From assembly GCA_028289365.1 (NCBI GenBank), contig JANQQM010000011.1, positions 1 through 64,000 on the forward strand: DNA of 64,000 nucleotides. Direction: 5' to 3'. Below the pieces are notes generated by a model. That model was not told the DNA's origin and searched no databases. It saw only the letters and a program-made list of their open reading frames with translations. A program made the translations under genes and the position numbers. This document shows positions 1-9,683 of this stretch, piece by piece; the stretch's first letter is position 1; every line of letters starts with the position of its first letter. Origin of the DNA: Salaquimonas sp. GTDB lineage: Bacteria; Pseudomonadota; Alphaproteobacteria; Rhizobiales; Rhizobiaceae.

Positions 1-1
1 C

Positions 2-208
2 CAGGCTTTGGGCGACATCCTGTACACGAAGTACATCTTCTTCTTCCAGATAGCGGGAATGATCCTGCTTGTTGCAATGGTCGGCGCAATTGTGCTGACG
101 CTGCGCCACAAGCCGGATGTACGGCGTCAGAATATTGGAGAACAGGTAGCACGTTCGCCTGAAACGGCAATCGAAGTCATTAAAGTGGATTCCGGCAAGG
201 GGATATAG
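2..208 (+). CDS. nuoJ: NADH-quinone oxidoreductase subunit J, C-terminal part (5' truncated by window)
   Basis: Membrane subunit of respiratory complex I. The reading frame is open from base 2 and begins [11 protein letters not shown], the ALGxxLYTxY pattern that precedes the last membrane helix of NuoJ. One hydrophobic helix ([22 protein letters not shown]) and a polar tail follow. The start lies outside the window; the track's TTG at 8 is not a real start. nuoK begins 37 bases downstream, as expected in a nuo operon. Confidence 0.93.
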   Translation, partial: QALGDILYTKYIFFFQIAGMILLVAMVGAIVLTLRHKPDVRRQNIGEQVARSPETAIEVIKVDSGKGI

Positions 209-245
209 GAGCCGGGCGGGACGTCGGGCGGTTAGAGATAGTATT

Positions 246-554
246 ATGGAAATCGGGATTTCACATTATCTGGCGGTCAGCGCCATTTTGTTCACCATCG
301 GGATGCTGGGCATTTTCCTCAACCGGAAAAATGTCATCATCATCCTGATGTCGATAGAACTGATCCTGCTATCCGTAAACCTGAATTTTGTCGCGTTTTC
401 CCAGCATCTGGGCGATCTCATGGGCCAGGTATTTGCCCTGTTTGTCCTGACGGTTGCGGCAGCGGAAGCTGCCATCGGTCTGGCCATTCTGGTCGTGTTC
501 TTCCGTAACCGCGGGTCGATTGCGGTCGAAGACATTAATCTCATGAAGGGTTGA
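246..554 (+). CDS. nuoK: NADH-quinone oxidoreductase subunit K
   Basis: Small antiporter-like membrane subunit of complex I, 102 aa, the usual length. Three hydrophobic helices are visible (about residues 5-24, 30-50, 60-90). The two membrane glutamates conserved in the family for proton transfer are present, in MSIELILLS (E38) and AAAEAAIGL (E74). It sits between nuoJ and nuoL, with nuoL starting 11 bases after its stop. The ATG start gives the canonical N-terminus. Confidence 0.97.
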   Translation: MEIGISHYLAVSAILFTIGMLGIFLNRKNVIIILMSIELILLSVNLNFVAFSQHLGDLMGQVFALFVLTVAAAEAAIGLAILVVFFRNRGSIAVEDINLMKG

Positions 555-564
555 GGGCGGAAAC

Positions 565-2583
565 ATGTATCAGCTGATCGTATTTCTGCCACTTGCAGGC
601 TTTCTGGCAGCAGGACTTTTCCCAAAATCACTTGGCGTCAAGGGATCGGAATATATAACGACCGGTTTCCTGATCATCTCGGCGATCCTTTCCTGGATTG
701 CATTCTTTACCCATGCCTTCAGTGGAGCGGAAGTTCAGCAGATCGATGTACTTCGATGGATAAATTCGGGTTCGCTAGACATAAACTGGTCTTTCAGGAT
801 CGACACCCTGACGGTCGTAATGCTGGTGGTTGTGAACACGGTATCCTCGCTGGTGCACGTCTATTCGATTGGATACATGCATCACGACCCGCATAGACCG
901 CGTTTCTTTGCCTATCTGTCTCTTTTCACCTTTGCCATGCTCATGCTGGTAACTTCCGACAACCTGTTGCAGATGTTCTTCGGATGGGAAGGTGTGGGGT
1001 TGGCCTCCTATCTGTTGATCGGATTTTGGTACAAGAAACCGTCTGCAAATGCGGCTGCGATTAAGGCCTTCATCGTAAACCGGGTAGGGGACTTCGGGTT
1101 TATCCTGGGCATATTCGGCGTCTATGTGCTGTTCAACTCGATTGAATTATCGACGATTTTTGCCAATGCCGCTGATTTCCGGCACGTAGAGGAAGGGGCT
1201 GCTGCGGCAGAAGCGCCTGAAACCGTGCTCAATTTCCTTGGTTATCACCTCGATCGCACCGATGCACTAACCGTCGTCTGTCTGCTCCTGTTCATGGGCG
1301 CCATGGGCAAGTCGGCGCAGTTTCTGCTGCATACCTGGCTGCCGGATGCTATGGAAGGCCCGACGCCGGTTTCGGCTCTAATCCATGCCGCAACCATGGT
1401 AACCGCCGGTGTGTTCCTGGTTGCGCGCATGTCGCCACTGTATGAATACGCGCCGACCGCGCTGGTGATTGTCACCATTTTTGGTGCTGTGACGGCATTC
1501 TTTGCCGCGACGGTCGGTCTGGTCCAGAACGACATCAAACGAGTCATTGCCTATTCAACCTGTTCGCAGCTCGGCTACATGTTTGTTGCATTGGGTGTCG
1601 GGGCCTATGGCGCAGCGATATTCCACCTGTTTACTCATGCGTTCTTCAAGGCCCTGTTGTTCCTTGGAGCCGGAGCGGTGATCCACGCGGTTTCCGATGA
1701 ACAGGACATGCGGCGCATGGGCGGGTTACGGCGTCATATTCCAATCACCTACTGGATGATGATTATCGGTACCGTGGCACTCACCGGATTGGGTATTCCT
1801 GGAACCTATATCGGCACGGCCGGCTTCTTCTCGAAGGATGCCATCATTGAAAGCGCATTTGCTGCAACCAACCCGGCTGCCACTATGGCATTTACAATGC
1901 TCGTGGTTGCGGCGCTGTTTACCAGCTTCTATTCATGGCGGCTGATCTTCATGACATTCCACGGCAAGCCGCGGGCCTCAGCCGAGGTCATGAGCCATGT
2001 CCATGAATCACCGAATGTCATGCTGGTGCCGCTGTATATTCTGGCCGCCGGCGCGCTTGTCGTGGGCGTAATTTTCTACGGTTCCTTCCTGGGCCATGAC
2101 ACGCAGGGGCATCACGAAGGCTGGTACAATGCTTTCTGGCGAACCGCCTTGTTTGCCGGACCAGGCAACGAGATTCTTGACAAGTTCCATTATGTTCCGC
2201 TTTGGGTGAAATGGTCACCTTTCGTAATGATGGCGATCGGATTTTTTACCGCCTATGTTTTTTACATCCGCAATCCACGCCTTCCAAAGCAGTTGGCGGC
2301 GAGTCAGCCTGTCCTTTACGCCTTCCTGCTGAACAAGTGGTACTTCGACGAAATCTACGATTTCCTGTTTGTGCGCCCGACCAAACGGATCGCAAAATTC
2401 CTCTGGATCAGGGGCGATGGCTGGCTGATTGACGGGTTTGGACCGGACGGTGTTTCAGCACGCGTCCTGGACATGACGAACCGGGTCGTGAAGCTGCAAT
2501 CAGGATATATCTATCACTACGCATTTGCCATGTTGATCGGGGTCGCGGCACTGATCACCTGGGCAATGTTTGGGGGAATTTAA
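565..2583 (+). CDS. nuoL: NADH-quinone oxidoreductase subunit L
   Basis: Largest proton-pumping antiporter-like subunit of complex I, 672 aa, normal for alphaproteobacteria. The conserved core [19 protein letters not shown] is near residue 140, and [34 protein letters not shown] near 245-280 carries the channel lysine. Many hydrophobic helices run throughout, and the C-terminal part holds the long lateral helix region ([15 protein letters not shown] near 590). It is followed directly by nuoM with no spacer, so the two are translationally coupled within the nuo operon. Confidence 0.97.
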   Translation: MYQLIVFLPLAGFLAAGLFPKSLGVKGSEYITTGFLIISAILSWIAFFTHAFSGAEVQQIDVLRWINSGSLDINWSFRIDTLTVVMLVVVNTVSSLVHVYSIGYMHHDPHRPRFFAYLSLFTFAMLMLVTSDNLLQMFFGWEGVGLASYLLIGFWYKKPSANAAAIKAFIVNRVGDFGFILGIFGVYVLFNSIELSTIFANAADFRHVEEGAAAAEAPETVLNFLGYHLDRTDALTVVCLLLFMGAMGKSAQFLLHTWLPDAMEGPTPVSALIHAATMVTAGVFLVARMSPLYEYAPTALVIVTIFGAVTAFFAATVGLVQNDIKRVIAYSTCSQLGYMFVALGVGAYGAAIFHLFTHAFFKALLFLGAGAVIHAVSDEQDMRRMGGLRRHIPITYWMMIIGTVALTGLGIPGTYIGTAGFFSKDAIIESAFAATNPAATMAFTMLVVAALFTSFYSWRLIFMTFHGKPRASAEVMSHVHESPNVMLVPLYILAAGALVVGVIFYGSFLGHDTQGHHEGWYNAFWRTALFAGPGNEILDKFHYVPLWVKWSPFVMMAIGFFTAYVFYIRNPRLPKQLAASQPVLYAFLLNKWYFDEIYDFLFVRPTKRIAKFLWIRGDGWLIDGFGPDGVSARVLDMTNRVVKLQSGYIYHYAFAMLIGVAALITWAMFGGI

Positions 2584-2586
2584 TTG

Positions 2587-4110
2587 ATGAGTGAATGGCC
2601 GCTCCTCAGTGTTGTAACCTTTGTTCCGGCGTTTGGCGCGCTGATCATCCTGTTCATGTCGGACAGCGATGAAACCTCCCGGCGGAATATCAGGAATGTC
2701 ACACTCTTTGTGACCTTGTTGAACTTTGTTCTCTCACTCGGAATTTGGTGGTCATTCGACAATTCTGTCGCCGGATTCCAGATGGTTGAGAAGGTGCCCT
2801 GGATCGGCAATTTCATGAGTTATCATCTGGGTGTTGACGGCATATCCATGCTGTTCATCATCCTGACGACCTTCCTCATGCCGTTCTGTATCCTGGCAAG
2901 CTGGGATTCAGTGCAGGACAGGGTGCGCGAATATATGGTCGCCTTCCTGATACTGGAAACGACGATGATCGGGGTATTCTGCGCCCTCGACCTGGTGATG
3001 TTCTACATCTTCTTCGAAGCCGGCCTTATTCCGATGTTCCTGATTATCGGTGTTTGGGGCGGAAAGCGCCGGGTTTATGCAAGCTTCAAGTTCTTCCTGT
3101 ACACGCTTCTAGGATCAGTCCTGATGCTGCTGGCGATGATGGCAATGTACTGGCATGCCGGCACGACCGATATTGTAGAATTGTTGAACCATTCCTTCCC
3201 GGCATCCATGCAGACATGGTTGTGGCTCGCCTTCTTTGCGTCCTTCGCAGTCAAGATGCCCATGTGGCCGGTCCATACCTGGTTGCCGGATGCGCACGTG
3301 GAGGCACCAACTGCGGGTTCTGTCGTACTGGCGGCAATCCTGCTGAAGATGGGCGGATACGGTTTCCTCAGATTTTCGCTGCCGATGTTCCCGCTGGCAA
3401 GCGCTGATTTTGCGCCCTTGGTTTTCACCTTGTCGGTGGTTGCCATTATCTACACCTCGTTGGTCGCGCTGGCACAGACCGATATCAAGAAGCTGATCGC
3501 CTATTCCTCTGTTGCCCATATGGGCTTTGTGACCATGGGGATTTTTGCCGCCAATGTATATGGCATTGAAGGCGCGATCTACCAGATGCTGAGCCATGGC
3601 CTCGTGTCAGGCGCGCTCTTCCTTTGCGTCGGGGTAGTTTATGACCGGATGCACACAAGGGAGATTGCGGCCTATGGCGGTCTGGTAAACCGGATGCCGC
3701 ATTATGCCGTGGTGTTCATGGTATTCACCATGGCAAATGTCGGTCTGCCCGGCACTTCCGGTTTTGTCGGCGAGTTCCTGACGCTGCTCGGAATATTCCA
3801 GGTCAATACCTGGGTGGCCTTGTTTGCCGCGACAGGCGTCGTTCTTTCGGCAGCCTATGCGCTTTGGCTCTACCGGCGGGTTATCTTTGGTACGCTCGAC
3901 AAGGAAAGCCTGAAGTCAATCCTGGACCTGAATACAAGGGAAAAGGCTATTCTCTATCCACTGGTGGTCCTGGTGATTTTCTTCGGGGTCTATCCGGCGC
4001 CAATCTTCGATGTCATGTCGGCATCGGTCGATCAACTAATCAACAATTATCAGGCCGCTATTGAAGCCGGCTCTCAAACCGCGGAAGCGGTAATGGAAAA
4101 GCAGGGATAG
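2587..4110 (+). CDS. nuoM: NADH-quinone oxidoreductase subunit M
   Basis: Proton-pumping membrane subunit of complex I, 507 aa from the ATG at 2587. The track uses the TTG at 2584, which directly abuts the nuoL stop; the ATG one codon later is more likely. [18 protein letters not shown] near residue 143 carries the essential membrane glutamate, and [27 protein letters not shown] near 220 carries the channel lysine. About 14 hydrophobic helices are present. nuoN follows after 3 bases. Confidence 0.97.
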   Translation: MSEWPLLSVVTFVPAFGALIILFMSDSDETSRRNIRNVTLFVTLLNFVLSLGIWWSFDNSVAGFQMVEKVPWIGNFMSYHLGVDGISMLFIILTTFLMPFCILASWDSVQDRVREYMVAFLILETTMIGVFCALDLVMFYIFFEAGLIPMFLIIGVWGGKRRVYASFKFFLYTLLGSVLMLLAMMAMYWHAGTTDIVELLNHSFPASMQTWLWLAFFASFAVKMPMWPVHTWLPDAHVEAPTAGSVVLAAILLKMGGYGFLRFSLPMFPLASADFAPLVFTLSVVAIIYTSLVALAQTDIKKLIAYSSVAHMGFVTMGIFAANVYGIEGAIYQMLSHGLVSGALFLCVGVVYDRMHTREIAAYGGLVNRMPHYAVVFMVFTMANVGLPGTSGFVGEFLTLLGIFQVNTWVALFAATGVVLSAAYALWLYRRVIFGTLDKESLKSILDLNTREKAILYPLVVLVIFFGVYPAPIFDVMSASVDQLINNYQAAIEAGSQTAEAVMEKQG

Positions 4111-4113
4111 ATC

Positions 4114-5565
4114 ATGGAACCTGCACTCGAAATCTCGTCCATCCTGCCTGACCTGCATCTGATTATGCCGGAAATCATCATGTCGGTGGGCGCGATGCTG
4201 TTGCTTATGATAGGCGCCTATCGCGGGCAGCGTGCCTATTCGCTCGTTACCGGCCTGTCGATTGCCATCATCATCATTGCCGGCTTCTGGTTGGTGCGGT
4301 ATTCGGGCACCGGGTCTGCCTTCGATGGCGCGTTCATTCTGGATCCGTTCGCGCGTTTCATGAAAATACTGGCGCTGATTGGTTCCGGTGTCGCAATCGT
4401 GATGTCGGTAAATTATGTCCGGCAAGAGCGGTTCGAAACCTTCGAGTTCCCAATCCTTATCGTGTTGGCAACGACTGGCATGATGCTGATGATCTCGGCC
4501 AATAACCTGATTTCTCTATATCTCGGCCTGGAGATGCAGTCGCTTTCTCTTTATGTGATCGCGGCGATCCACCGGGATTCAGTCCGTTCTACTGAGGCAG
4601 GATTGAAATATTTCGTTCTCGGAGCGCTTTCCTCAGGCATGCTGCTTTATGGTATGACACTGGTCTACGGATTTACCGGCCATGTCGGGTTCGAGGGTAT
4701 TGCAAATGCAATGGCCGGTACCGGACGTTCCGTTGGTTTGGTCTTTGGCCTTGTGTTCATTCTGGCGGGCCTGGCTTTCAAGATTTCGGCAGTGCCGTTC
4801 CACATGTGGACGCCGGACGTTTATGAAGGTGCTCCGACGCCGGTCACCGCCTTCTTCGCAGCTGCGCCCAAGATCGCTGCCATGGCACTTCTTGTCCGCG
4901 TGGTCATGGGCGCGTTTGAGCCAATAACAACAGACTGGCAGCAGATCATTGTCTTCATATCGATCGCGTCGATGGCGCTCGGAGCGTTTGCTGCAATCGG
5001 CCAGAAAAACATCAAACGACTAATGGCCTATTCGTCCATTGGTCATATGGGTTTTGCACTTGTGGGCCTGGCCGCCGGAACCAAATCCGGCGTAAACGGC
5101 GTAATTGTCTATATGCTGATCTATATGGTGATGACGGTCGGCACCTTTGCTTGCATCCTCGCAATGCGCCGCAAGGGCGGCATGGTCACAAATATCAACG
5201 ATCTGGCCGGGCTGGGTTCGCGCAATCCGTTGATGGCGCTATTGTTGACAATCCTCATGTTTTCGCTGGCCGGAATACCGCCATTGGCAGGATTTTTTGC
5301 AAAGTACTTTGTGTTTGTCGCGGCCATTGAGGCGAACCTGTTTGCCCTTGCGGTGATTGGCGTTTTGGCAAGTGTCGTCGGCGCATATTATTACCTTCGG
5401 ATCATCAAGATCATGTGGTTCGACGAACCTGCCGAGGACTTCCTGCCAATGACTGGCGAACTCAAGGTGGTACTTGGGATTTCAGGCGTGTTTGTTGCAT
5501 TCTTCTACCTGTTTGCCGGACCCGTACTGGACGCGACCTCAACCGCTGCGGCCTCGTTTTTCTAG
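4114..5565 (+). CDS. nuoN: NADH-quinone oxidoreductase subunit N
   Basis: Third antiporter-like membrane subunit of complex I, 483 aa. [21 protein letters not shown] near residue 140 and [35 protein letters not shown] near 220-255 are the family core with the key glutamate and lysine. It is the last nuo gene. The next gene (birA) begins 3 bases after its stop, so biotin ligase and the genes behind it are probably cotranscribed with the nuo operon. Confidence 0.97.
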   Translation: MEPALEISSILPDLHLIMPEIIMSVGAMLLLMIGAYRGQRAYSLVTGLSIAIIIIAGFWLVRYSGTGSAFDGAFILDPFARFMKILALIGSGVAIVMSVNYVRQERFETFEFPILIVLATTGMMLMISANNLISLYLGLEMQSLSLYVIAAIHRDSVRSTEAGLKYFVLGALSSGMLLYGMTLVYGFTGHVGFEGIANAMAGTGRSVGLVFGLVFILAGLAFKISAVPFHMWTPDVYEGAPTPVTAFFAAAPKIAAMALLVRVVMGAFEPITTDWQQIIVFISIASMALGAFAAIGQKNIKRLMAYSSIGHMGFALVGLAAGTKSGVNGVIVYMLIYMVMTVGTFACILAMRRKGGMVTNINDLAGLGSRNPLMALLLTILMFSLAGIPPLAGFFAKYFVFVAAIEANLFALAVIGVLASVVGAYYYLRIIKIMWFDEPAEDFLPMTGELKVVLGISGVFVAFFYLFAGPVLDATSTAAASFF

Positions 5566-5568
5566 CCT

Positions 5569-6339
5569 ATGGAGAAAATCCTGCCTGGCGGAAGCCGATT
5601 GCGCGAGCTGGTAGAGACCGGTTCCACCAATACTGAATGCCTGAATGCAGCAATGGCAGGTGATCCCGGCAGTTTATGGATCCGTGCGCGCATGCAGACC
5701 GAGGCGAGGGGAAGCAGGGGGCGTGGATGGACGTCCTATGAAGGTAACCTGTTTGCATCCTATCTTCTGTTGCCTCAGGCGCCGACAGGTAGTTTGGGGC
5801 AAATTACGTTTGTTGCAGCGTTAGCGGTTTATGATGCATTGGTGCAGCAGATTGCAAAGCACGGAACTGAGCTGCAAATCCAACTCAAATGGCCGAATGA
5901 TGTTCTCCTGGAAGGCAGGAAGGTCTGCGGCATTTTATTGGAAAGCCACGAAATTTCAGGCAATAGAATAGTCATCGTCGGAATTGGTCTGAATTGTTTC
6001 AGCCATCCGCGTGAGACAGCCTTTCCCGCAACAAGTCTGATGGAACACGGCATGAATGCCAGTGCGGGCGAGATGTTGGACAGGATTGTTCCCCTAATGG
6101 ATCATTGGCTTGGCATTTGGGCGCGCGGAGAAGGTTTCCCGGCAGTCCGAGAGGCATGGACAAGCCGGGCAAAGGGCATCGGGCATCCGATTGCCGCGAA
6201 ATTGCAAGATCGTGAGTCTACCGGCATATTCGAGGCAATTGACGATGCCGGTCGACTGGTCTTGCGCAAAAAGGATGGTTCGAAAGAACTGATTTCTGTA
6301 GCCGACGTATTCTACCTTAATTCGGCTAAAACTGGATAA
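5569..6339 (+). CDS. birA: biotin--[acetyl-CoA-carboxylase] ligase
   Basis: Cytoplasmic enzyme that activates biotin with ATP and attaches it to the carrier lysine of biotin-dependent carboxylases. The 256-aa protein shows the BPL catalytic signatures: EARGSRGRGWTS (GRGRxW adenylate loop) near residue 45 and LKWPNDVLLEGRKVCGILLE (KWPND) near 105. It lacks the N-terminal helix-turn-helix of E. coli BirA, so it should be a pure ligase and not the bio-operon repressor. It lies between nuoN and rnj, 3 and 9 bases from its neighbours. Confidence 0.93.
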   Translation: MEKILPGGSRLRELVETGSTNTECLNAAMAGDPGSLWIRARMQTEARGSRGRGWTSYEGNLFASYLLLPQAPTGSLGQITFVAALAVYDALVQQIAKHGTELQIQLKWPNDVLLEGRKVCGILLESHEISGNRIVIVGIGLNCFSHPRETAFPATSLMEHGMNASAGEMLDRIVPLMDHWLGIWARGEGFPAVREAWTSRAKGIGHPIAAKLQDRESTGIFEAIDDAGRLVLRKKDGSKELISVADVFYLNSAKTG

Positions 6340-6348
6340 AGCTTCTGC

Positions 6349-8013
6349 ATGAGTAAATCAGAATTATTGTTTGTCCCGCTCGGCGGCGTTGGCGAAATCG
6401 GAATGAACCTCGCGCTTTACGGCTTCGGTCCGGAGGAAGACAGATCCTGGATCATGGTGGATTGCGGCGTGACCTTTCCCAATGCAGCCCTGCCGGGAGT
6501 TGATTTGGTTCTGCCCGATATTAGATTTGCCGAAGAACTGGGCGATGACTTGAAGGCGATCATCATTACTCATGCCCATGAAGACCATTATGGGGCGCTC
6601 CTGTCGCTTTGGCCAAAGCTTCAAAAACCGGTCTGGATGACCGCGTTTACTGCTGGCCTCCTCGAGGCGAAGGCAAATTCGGATGCTGGCTCACCGCAAA
6701 TCCCGGTCAATATTTTCAAGGCGGGTGACAAGTTCAATATATCTCCCTTTGAGATTGAATCCATTTATGTGACCCATTCGATCCCCGAGCCAGTCTCCCT
6801 TTCAATCAAGACGCCCGCCGGCAGGGTAATCCACACTGGAGACTGGAAACTGGACAACGAACCGTCGCTCGGACAAGACACCGACAGGGCCGCATTCAAG
6901 CGTCTCGGCGATGAAGGCGTCCTTGCACTGATTTGCGATTCAACCAACGCCATGCGAGAGGGAATATCCCCAACCGAACAATCAGTTTCCGGTAATCTGG
7001 AATTGTTGATTTCGAATGCTCCGGGCAGAGTGGCGGTCACCACTTTCTCCTCGAACATTGGAAGAATTCGCTCGATTGCCCAGGCTGCGGAAAGGGCCGG
7101 CCGCAAGGTCATGCTGATGGGCCGTTCGATCCGCCGAATGACTGACGTTGCAAGAGATTTAGGATATCTTGAAGGACTTGCCGAGTTTCTTGAGGAAGAT
7201 GAATTTTCCTCGATCGACCGGCGCAAGATCGTCATCATCCTGACCGGAAGCCAGGGTGAATCGAGGGCTGCATTGGCAAAACTCGCCCGTGACGAACACC
7301 CCCGCGTCCATCTGACCGCCGGCGACCGGGTGATCTATTCCTCCCGGGCCATTCCCGGCAATGAGAAGGAAATCAACGACACCAAGAACCTGCTCATTGA
7401 ACAGGGTGTCGAGATCATTACCGACGAAACAGAGCTCGTGCATGTATCTGGCCATCCTCGAAGAAACGAGCTCGAGCAAATGTATGCCTGGACCCGACCC
7501 GAGGTCCTGGTGCCGGTGCATGGAGAAGCAATGCACCTGACCGCCCAGGCAAAGTTCGGTGCTGAGAAGGGAATACCGCAGGTGCTTCCGATCCGAAACG
7601 GGGATCTGGTACGGCTGGCGCCCGGAGCTGCGGAGATCGTTGACCAGGTCCCGCATGGCCGTGTTTACAAGGATGGACATCTGGTAGGCGATGCAGAAGC
7701 CGTAGGCGTTACCGGACGCCGCAAACTGTCCTTCGCCGGACTGGTAGCCGTTTCGATTGTCCTAAGCAGGAATGGTCAACTGGCGGATGAAATCGATATG
7801 GAGCTCTTGGGTCTTCCGGAAGCAAATGTTCAGGATGAACCGCTGGATGATATTCTCTTCGACGCTGCCGCAGGAGCGGTCGAAAGCATACCGGCAAAGC
7901 GTCGCAAGGATGCAGATCTGGTTTCCATGGCTGTCGAAAAGGCGGTAAGATCGGCGGCCAGGAATGAATGGGGCAAAAAGCCCAAGGTTATCGTATTCGT
8001 GGCAATGGTCTGA
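6349..8013 (+). CDS. rnj: ribonuclease J
   Basis: Metallo-beta-lactamase/beta-CASP ribonuclease with 5'-3' exo- and endonuclease activity in RNA processing, 554 aa. The metal-binding HAHEDH motif is at residues 75-80 and HTGDWK near 163. The beta-CASP part includes GSQGESRAAL near 300, and VHVSGHPRRNELEQM near 370-385 carries later metal and active-site histidines. The order birA-rnj-mce is conserved in Hyphomicrobiales. mce starts 3 bases after the stop, which suggests cotranscription. Confidence 0.95.
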   Translation: MSKSELLFVPLGGVGEIGMNLALYGFGPEEDRSWIMVDCGVTFPNAALPGVDLVLPDIRFAEELGDDLKAIIITHAHEDHYGALLSLWPKLQKPVWMTAFTAGLLEAKANSDAGSPQIPVNIFKAGDKFNISPFEIESIYVTHSIPEPVSLSIKTPAGRVIHTGDWKLDNEPSLGQDTDRAAFKRLGDEGVLALICDSTNAMREGISPTEQSVSGNLELLISNAPGRVAVTTFSSNIGRIRSIAQAAERAGRKVMLMGRSIRRMTDVARDLGYLEGLAEFLEEDEFSSIDRRKIVIILTGSQGESRAALAKLARDEHPRVHLTAGDRVIYSSRAIPGNEKEINDTKNLLIEQGVEIITDETELVHVSGHPRRNELEQMYAWTRPEVLVPVHGEAMHLTAQAKFGAEKGIPQVLPIRNGDLVRLAPGAAEIVDQVPHGRVYKDGHLVGDAEAVGVTGRRKLSFAGLVAVSIVLSRNGQLADEIDMELLGLPEANVQDEPLDDILFDAAAGAVESIPAKRRKDADLVSMAVEKAVRSAARNEWGKKPKVIVFVAMV

Positions 8014-8016
8014 CAA

Positions 8017-8421
8017 ATGATCGGAAAACTAAACCATGTGGCAATCGCTGTGCCTGATCTGAAATCGGGCAGGGCGGTCTATGAGCAAGTTTTGGGTGCA
8101 GAAGTCAGTGATGAACAGGCGCTGCCCGAGCACGGAGTGACCGTGGTTTTCGTGAATTTGCCAAATACCAAGATCGAACTGCTGGAGCCGTTGGGAGAAG
8201 ATTCTCCGATCGCGGCTTTTCTCGAGCGAAATCCCGCCGGCGGAATTCATCACATTTGCTATGAAGTCGAAGACATTCTGTGCGCCCGCGACCAGATGGT
8301 GTCAAATGGCGCGAGAATATTAGGTGACGGTGAACCCAAAACCGGGGCGCATGGCAAGCCGGTATTGTTTTTGCATCCCAAGGATTTCTGCGGGACGCTG
8401 GTCGAGTTGGAACAGGTCTAG
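8017..8421 (+). CDS. mce: methylmalonyl-CoA epimerase
   Basis: VOC-fold metalloenzyme that interconverts (R)- and (S)-methylmalonyl-CoA in propionyl-CoA degradation, 134 aa, the typical length. It begins MIGKLNHVAIAVPDL, with the first metal histidine in NHVAIAV. GGIHHICYEVEDI near residue 78 and the C-terminal HPKDFCGTLVELEQV contribute further ligands. It sits between rnj and a DUF1467 gene with 3-base spacings on both sides. Confidence 0.92.
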   Translation: MIGKLNHVAIAVPDLKSGRAVYEQVLGAEVSDEQALPEHGVTVVFVNLPNTKIELLEPLGEDSPIAAFLERNPAGGIHHICYEVEDILCARDQMVSNGARILGDGEPKTGAHGKPVLFLHPKDFCGTLVELEQV

Positions 8422-8424
8422 ACA

Positions 8425-8694
8425 ATGACCTTCATGAGCGGATTCGCAATCTATTTCATTATCTGGTGGCTAACACTTTTCATGGTGTTGCCGCACGGCG
8501 TACGCAGTCAGGCAGAAGCAGATGACGTCGTTCCCGGAACCGATCCCGGCGCTCCGGTAAGCGCAAGACTATGGACCAAACTTGCAGTCAACACTTTACT
8601 TTCCGGGGCCATTTTCGGCGCCTGGCTTTTGTTGACGGAAGTTTATGGATATCACTTCAGCGACATACCAAGCTTGTTTCCCGAAGACCTGTAA
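8425..8694 (+). CDS. DUF1467 family inner-membrane protein
   Basis: An 89-aa protein with two hydrophobic helices: residues about 7-22 (IYFIIWWLTLFMVLPHGVRSQ) and about 55-70 (VNTLLSGAIFGAWLLLTEVYGY). The IIWWLTLFMVLP-G-RSQ signature matches the DUF1467 family, which is conserved between mce and proS in alphaproteobacteria and has no established function. It starts 3 bases after mce and looks like the last gene of the nuo-to-mce transcription unit. Confidence 0.85.
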   Translation: MTFMSGFAIYFIIWWLTLFMVLPHGVRSQAEADDVVPGTDPGAPVSARLWTKLAVNTLLSGAIFGAWLLLTEVYGYHFSDIPSLFPEDL

Positions 8695-8718
8695 GTGACG
8701 CCGAATAATCATTAAGCC

Positions 8719-8749
8719 AAAAAAACAAAAGCAGGGCACGAAGCCCTGC
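8719..8749 (-). terminator. intrinsic terminator of the candidate sRNA
   Basis: Read on the minus strand, GCAGGGC-TTCGT-GCCCTGC forms a perfect 7-bp G+C-rich stem and is followed by TTTTGTTTTTTT. This is a textbook rho-independent terminator pointing left, towards the end of the DUF1467 gene. On the plus strand the hairpin has no T-run after it, so it does not serve the nuo operon as a canonical terminator. Confidence 0.85.
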
Positions 8750-8885
8750 CTTCAAGTTGCGCGTCTTTGGTCGCGTGCTCAATATGGCAAGCCAAGCATT
8801 AGCCCGGATTTTGCTCTTAGTTGAGCCTGGCAGCGGATAATCGCGCCTGGACCTTCATCCTCCCAAGACAAAGACTGCGAAATTC
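8719..8885 (-). ncRNA. candidate structured small RNA with its own terminator
   Basis: Seen on the minus strand: a segment whose two ends pair (CGC-GTCTTTG near 8869-8879 with CAAAGAC-GCG near 8760-8769, one A bulged). It encloses a second helix (GCTCAA/TTGAGC) and G+C-rich hairpins, and ends in a strong intrinsic terminator. No credible ORF or adequate Shine-Dalgarno sequence lies inside. I recall that rhizobial trans-acting sRNA families occupy intergenic positions of this kind, possibly near proS, but I cannot confirm a family. The 5' end is approximate. It could also be an unusual 6S-like RNA. Confidence 0.55.
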
Positions 8886-9026
8886 GGTCGGTTTACCAAC
8901 TCTCATTGCCTAATCTAAACCACATAGCGCGCCAAATGTCATCTGTAATCTGCTAAAAATTAGGCGTAACGCACATTAAAGCGGCAAAAATTGAGCATTT
9001 TTGACTAATCGCAGGCCATCTGGGCA

Positions 9027-9485
9027 TCAGCCGCCCATTTGGATTTTACAGCTGGCTTTTAGCGGAACCCATTGGCTCATCACCTTGCCGGAGCCGTCAG
9101 CAACAAGAATCCGGTATTCGGTATCAATCGCTTGATGGATCGGCAGGTTGCGGCTGAAGCTGGCCATTGCGCCATTTGAACTTTCAACAGCGTTCAACTG
9201 GTATGGTCCGGATACTGCACCGCCTTTCTTGGCGATCATGTAGCTCACCGGTCCGGGTTTGTTGGTTGTGATCCAGCCGGCCAACTTTGCCTGGGTAGGG
9301 CACATATTGACCTTCGGAGACCTGATTGCGAGCAACGCACCAATTGCCTTGAAAGGCTCAGCCTTTGGAGCCCTGATTGTCTGGCCGTTTGCAAATGCCG
9401 GAATCGACATAATCGCGGCGACCAATCCGATTCTGATAATCATGCCGGGCATTGGCCTTCGTCTGATTTTAGTGTTCGGTTGCAT
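9027..9485 (-). CDS. small secreted protein of unknown function
   Basis: I do not recognise the family. The track start at 9551 is too early; the ATG at 9485 has AAAGGA 7 bases upstream, giving 152 aa. A basic N-terminus (KIRRRPMPG) is followed by a hydrophobic stretch (MIIRIGLVAAIMSIPAFA) and a likely signal-peptidase site at AFANGQ, so export to the periplasm is expected. The mature part has two cysteines (MCPTQ, ASCKI) that could form a disulfide, and alternating hydrophobic strands. It stands alone, divergent from proS, just upstream of the candidate sRNA on the same strand. Confidence 0.7.
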   Translation of the reverse strand: MQPNTKIRRRPMPGMIIRIGLVAAIMSIPAFANGQTIRAPKAEPFKAIGALLAIRSPKVNMCPTQAKLAGWITTNKPGPVSYMIAKKGGAVSGPYQLNAVESSNGAMASFSRNLPIHQAIDTEYRILVADGSGKVMSQWVPLKASCKIQMGG

Positions 9486-9683
9486 GGGACATTCCTTTGA
9501 TCTATCGACATACCGTCGATATACGTGCAGTCCCGCAGCGATTACGTGCAATTGGGCACATGGGAGCGGCTTTGAGTGGTTTGCCGTTACGGCTGCCCTT
9601 GTGCGAAATGAAATAAAAAGGTTTATGTTCTTGCGAACGATTCACTGATCAACAACGATCAGAAAATCCCACTGGAATTGAAT

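Noticed and set aside
9627-9638. GTTC-TTGC-GAAC palindrome upstream of proS as a LexA site
   Set aside because: The alphaproteobacterial LexA site is a direct repeat with 7-base spacing; this is an inverted repeat with 4-base spacing and proS is not an SOS gene.
9259-9648. 129-aa plus-strand ORF upstream of proS
   Set aside because: Mostly antisense to the secreted-protein gene, whose signal peptide and Shine-Dalgarno make it the real one.
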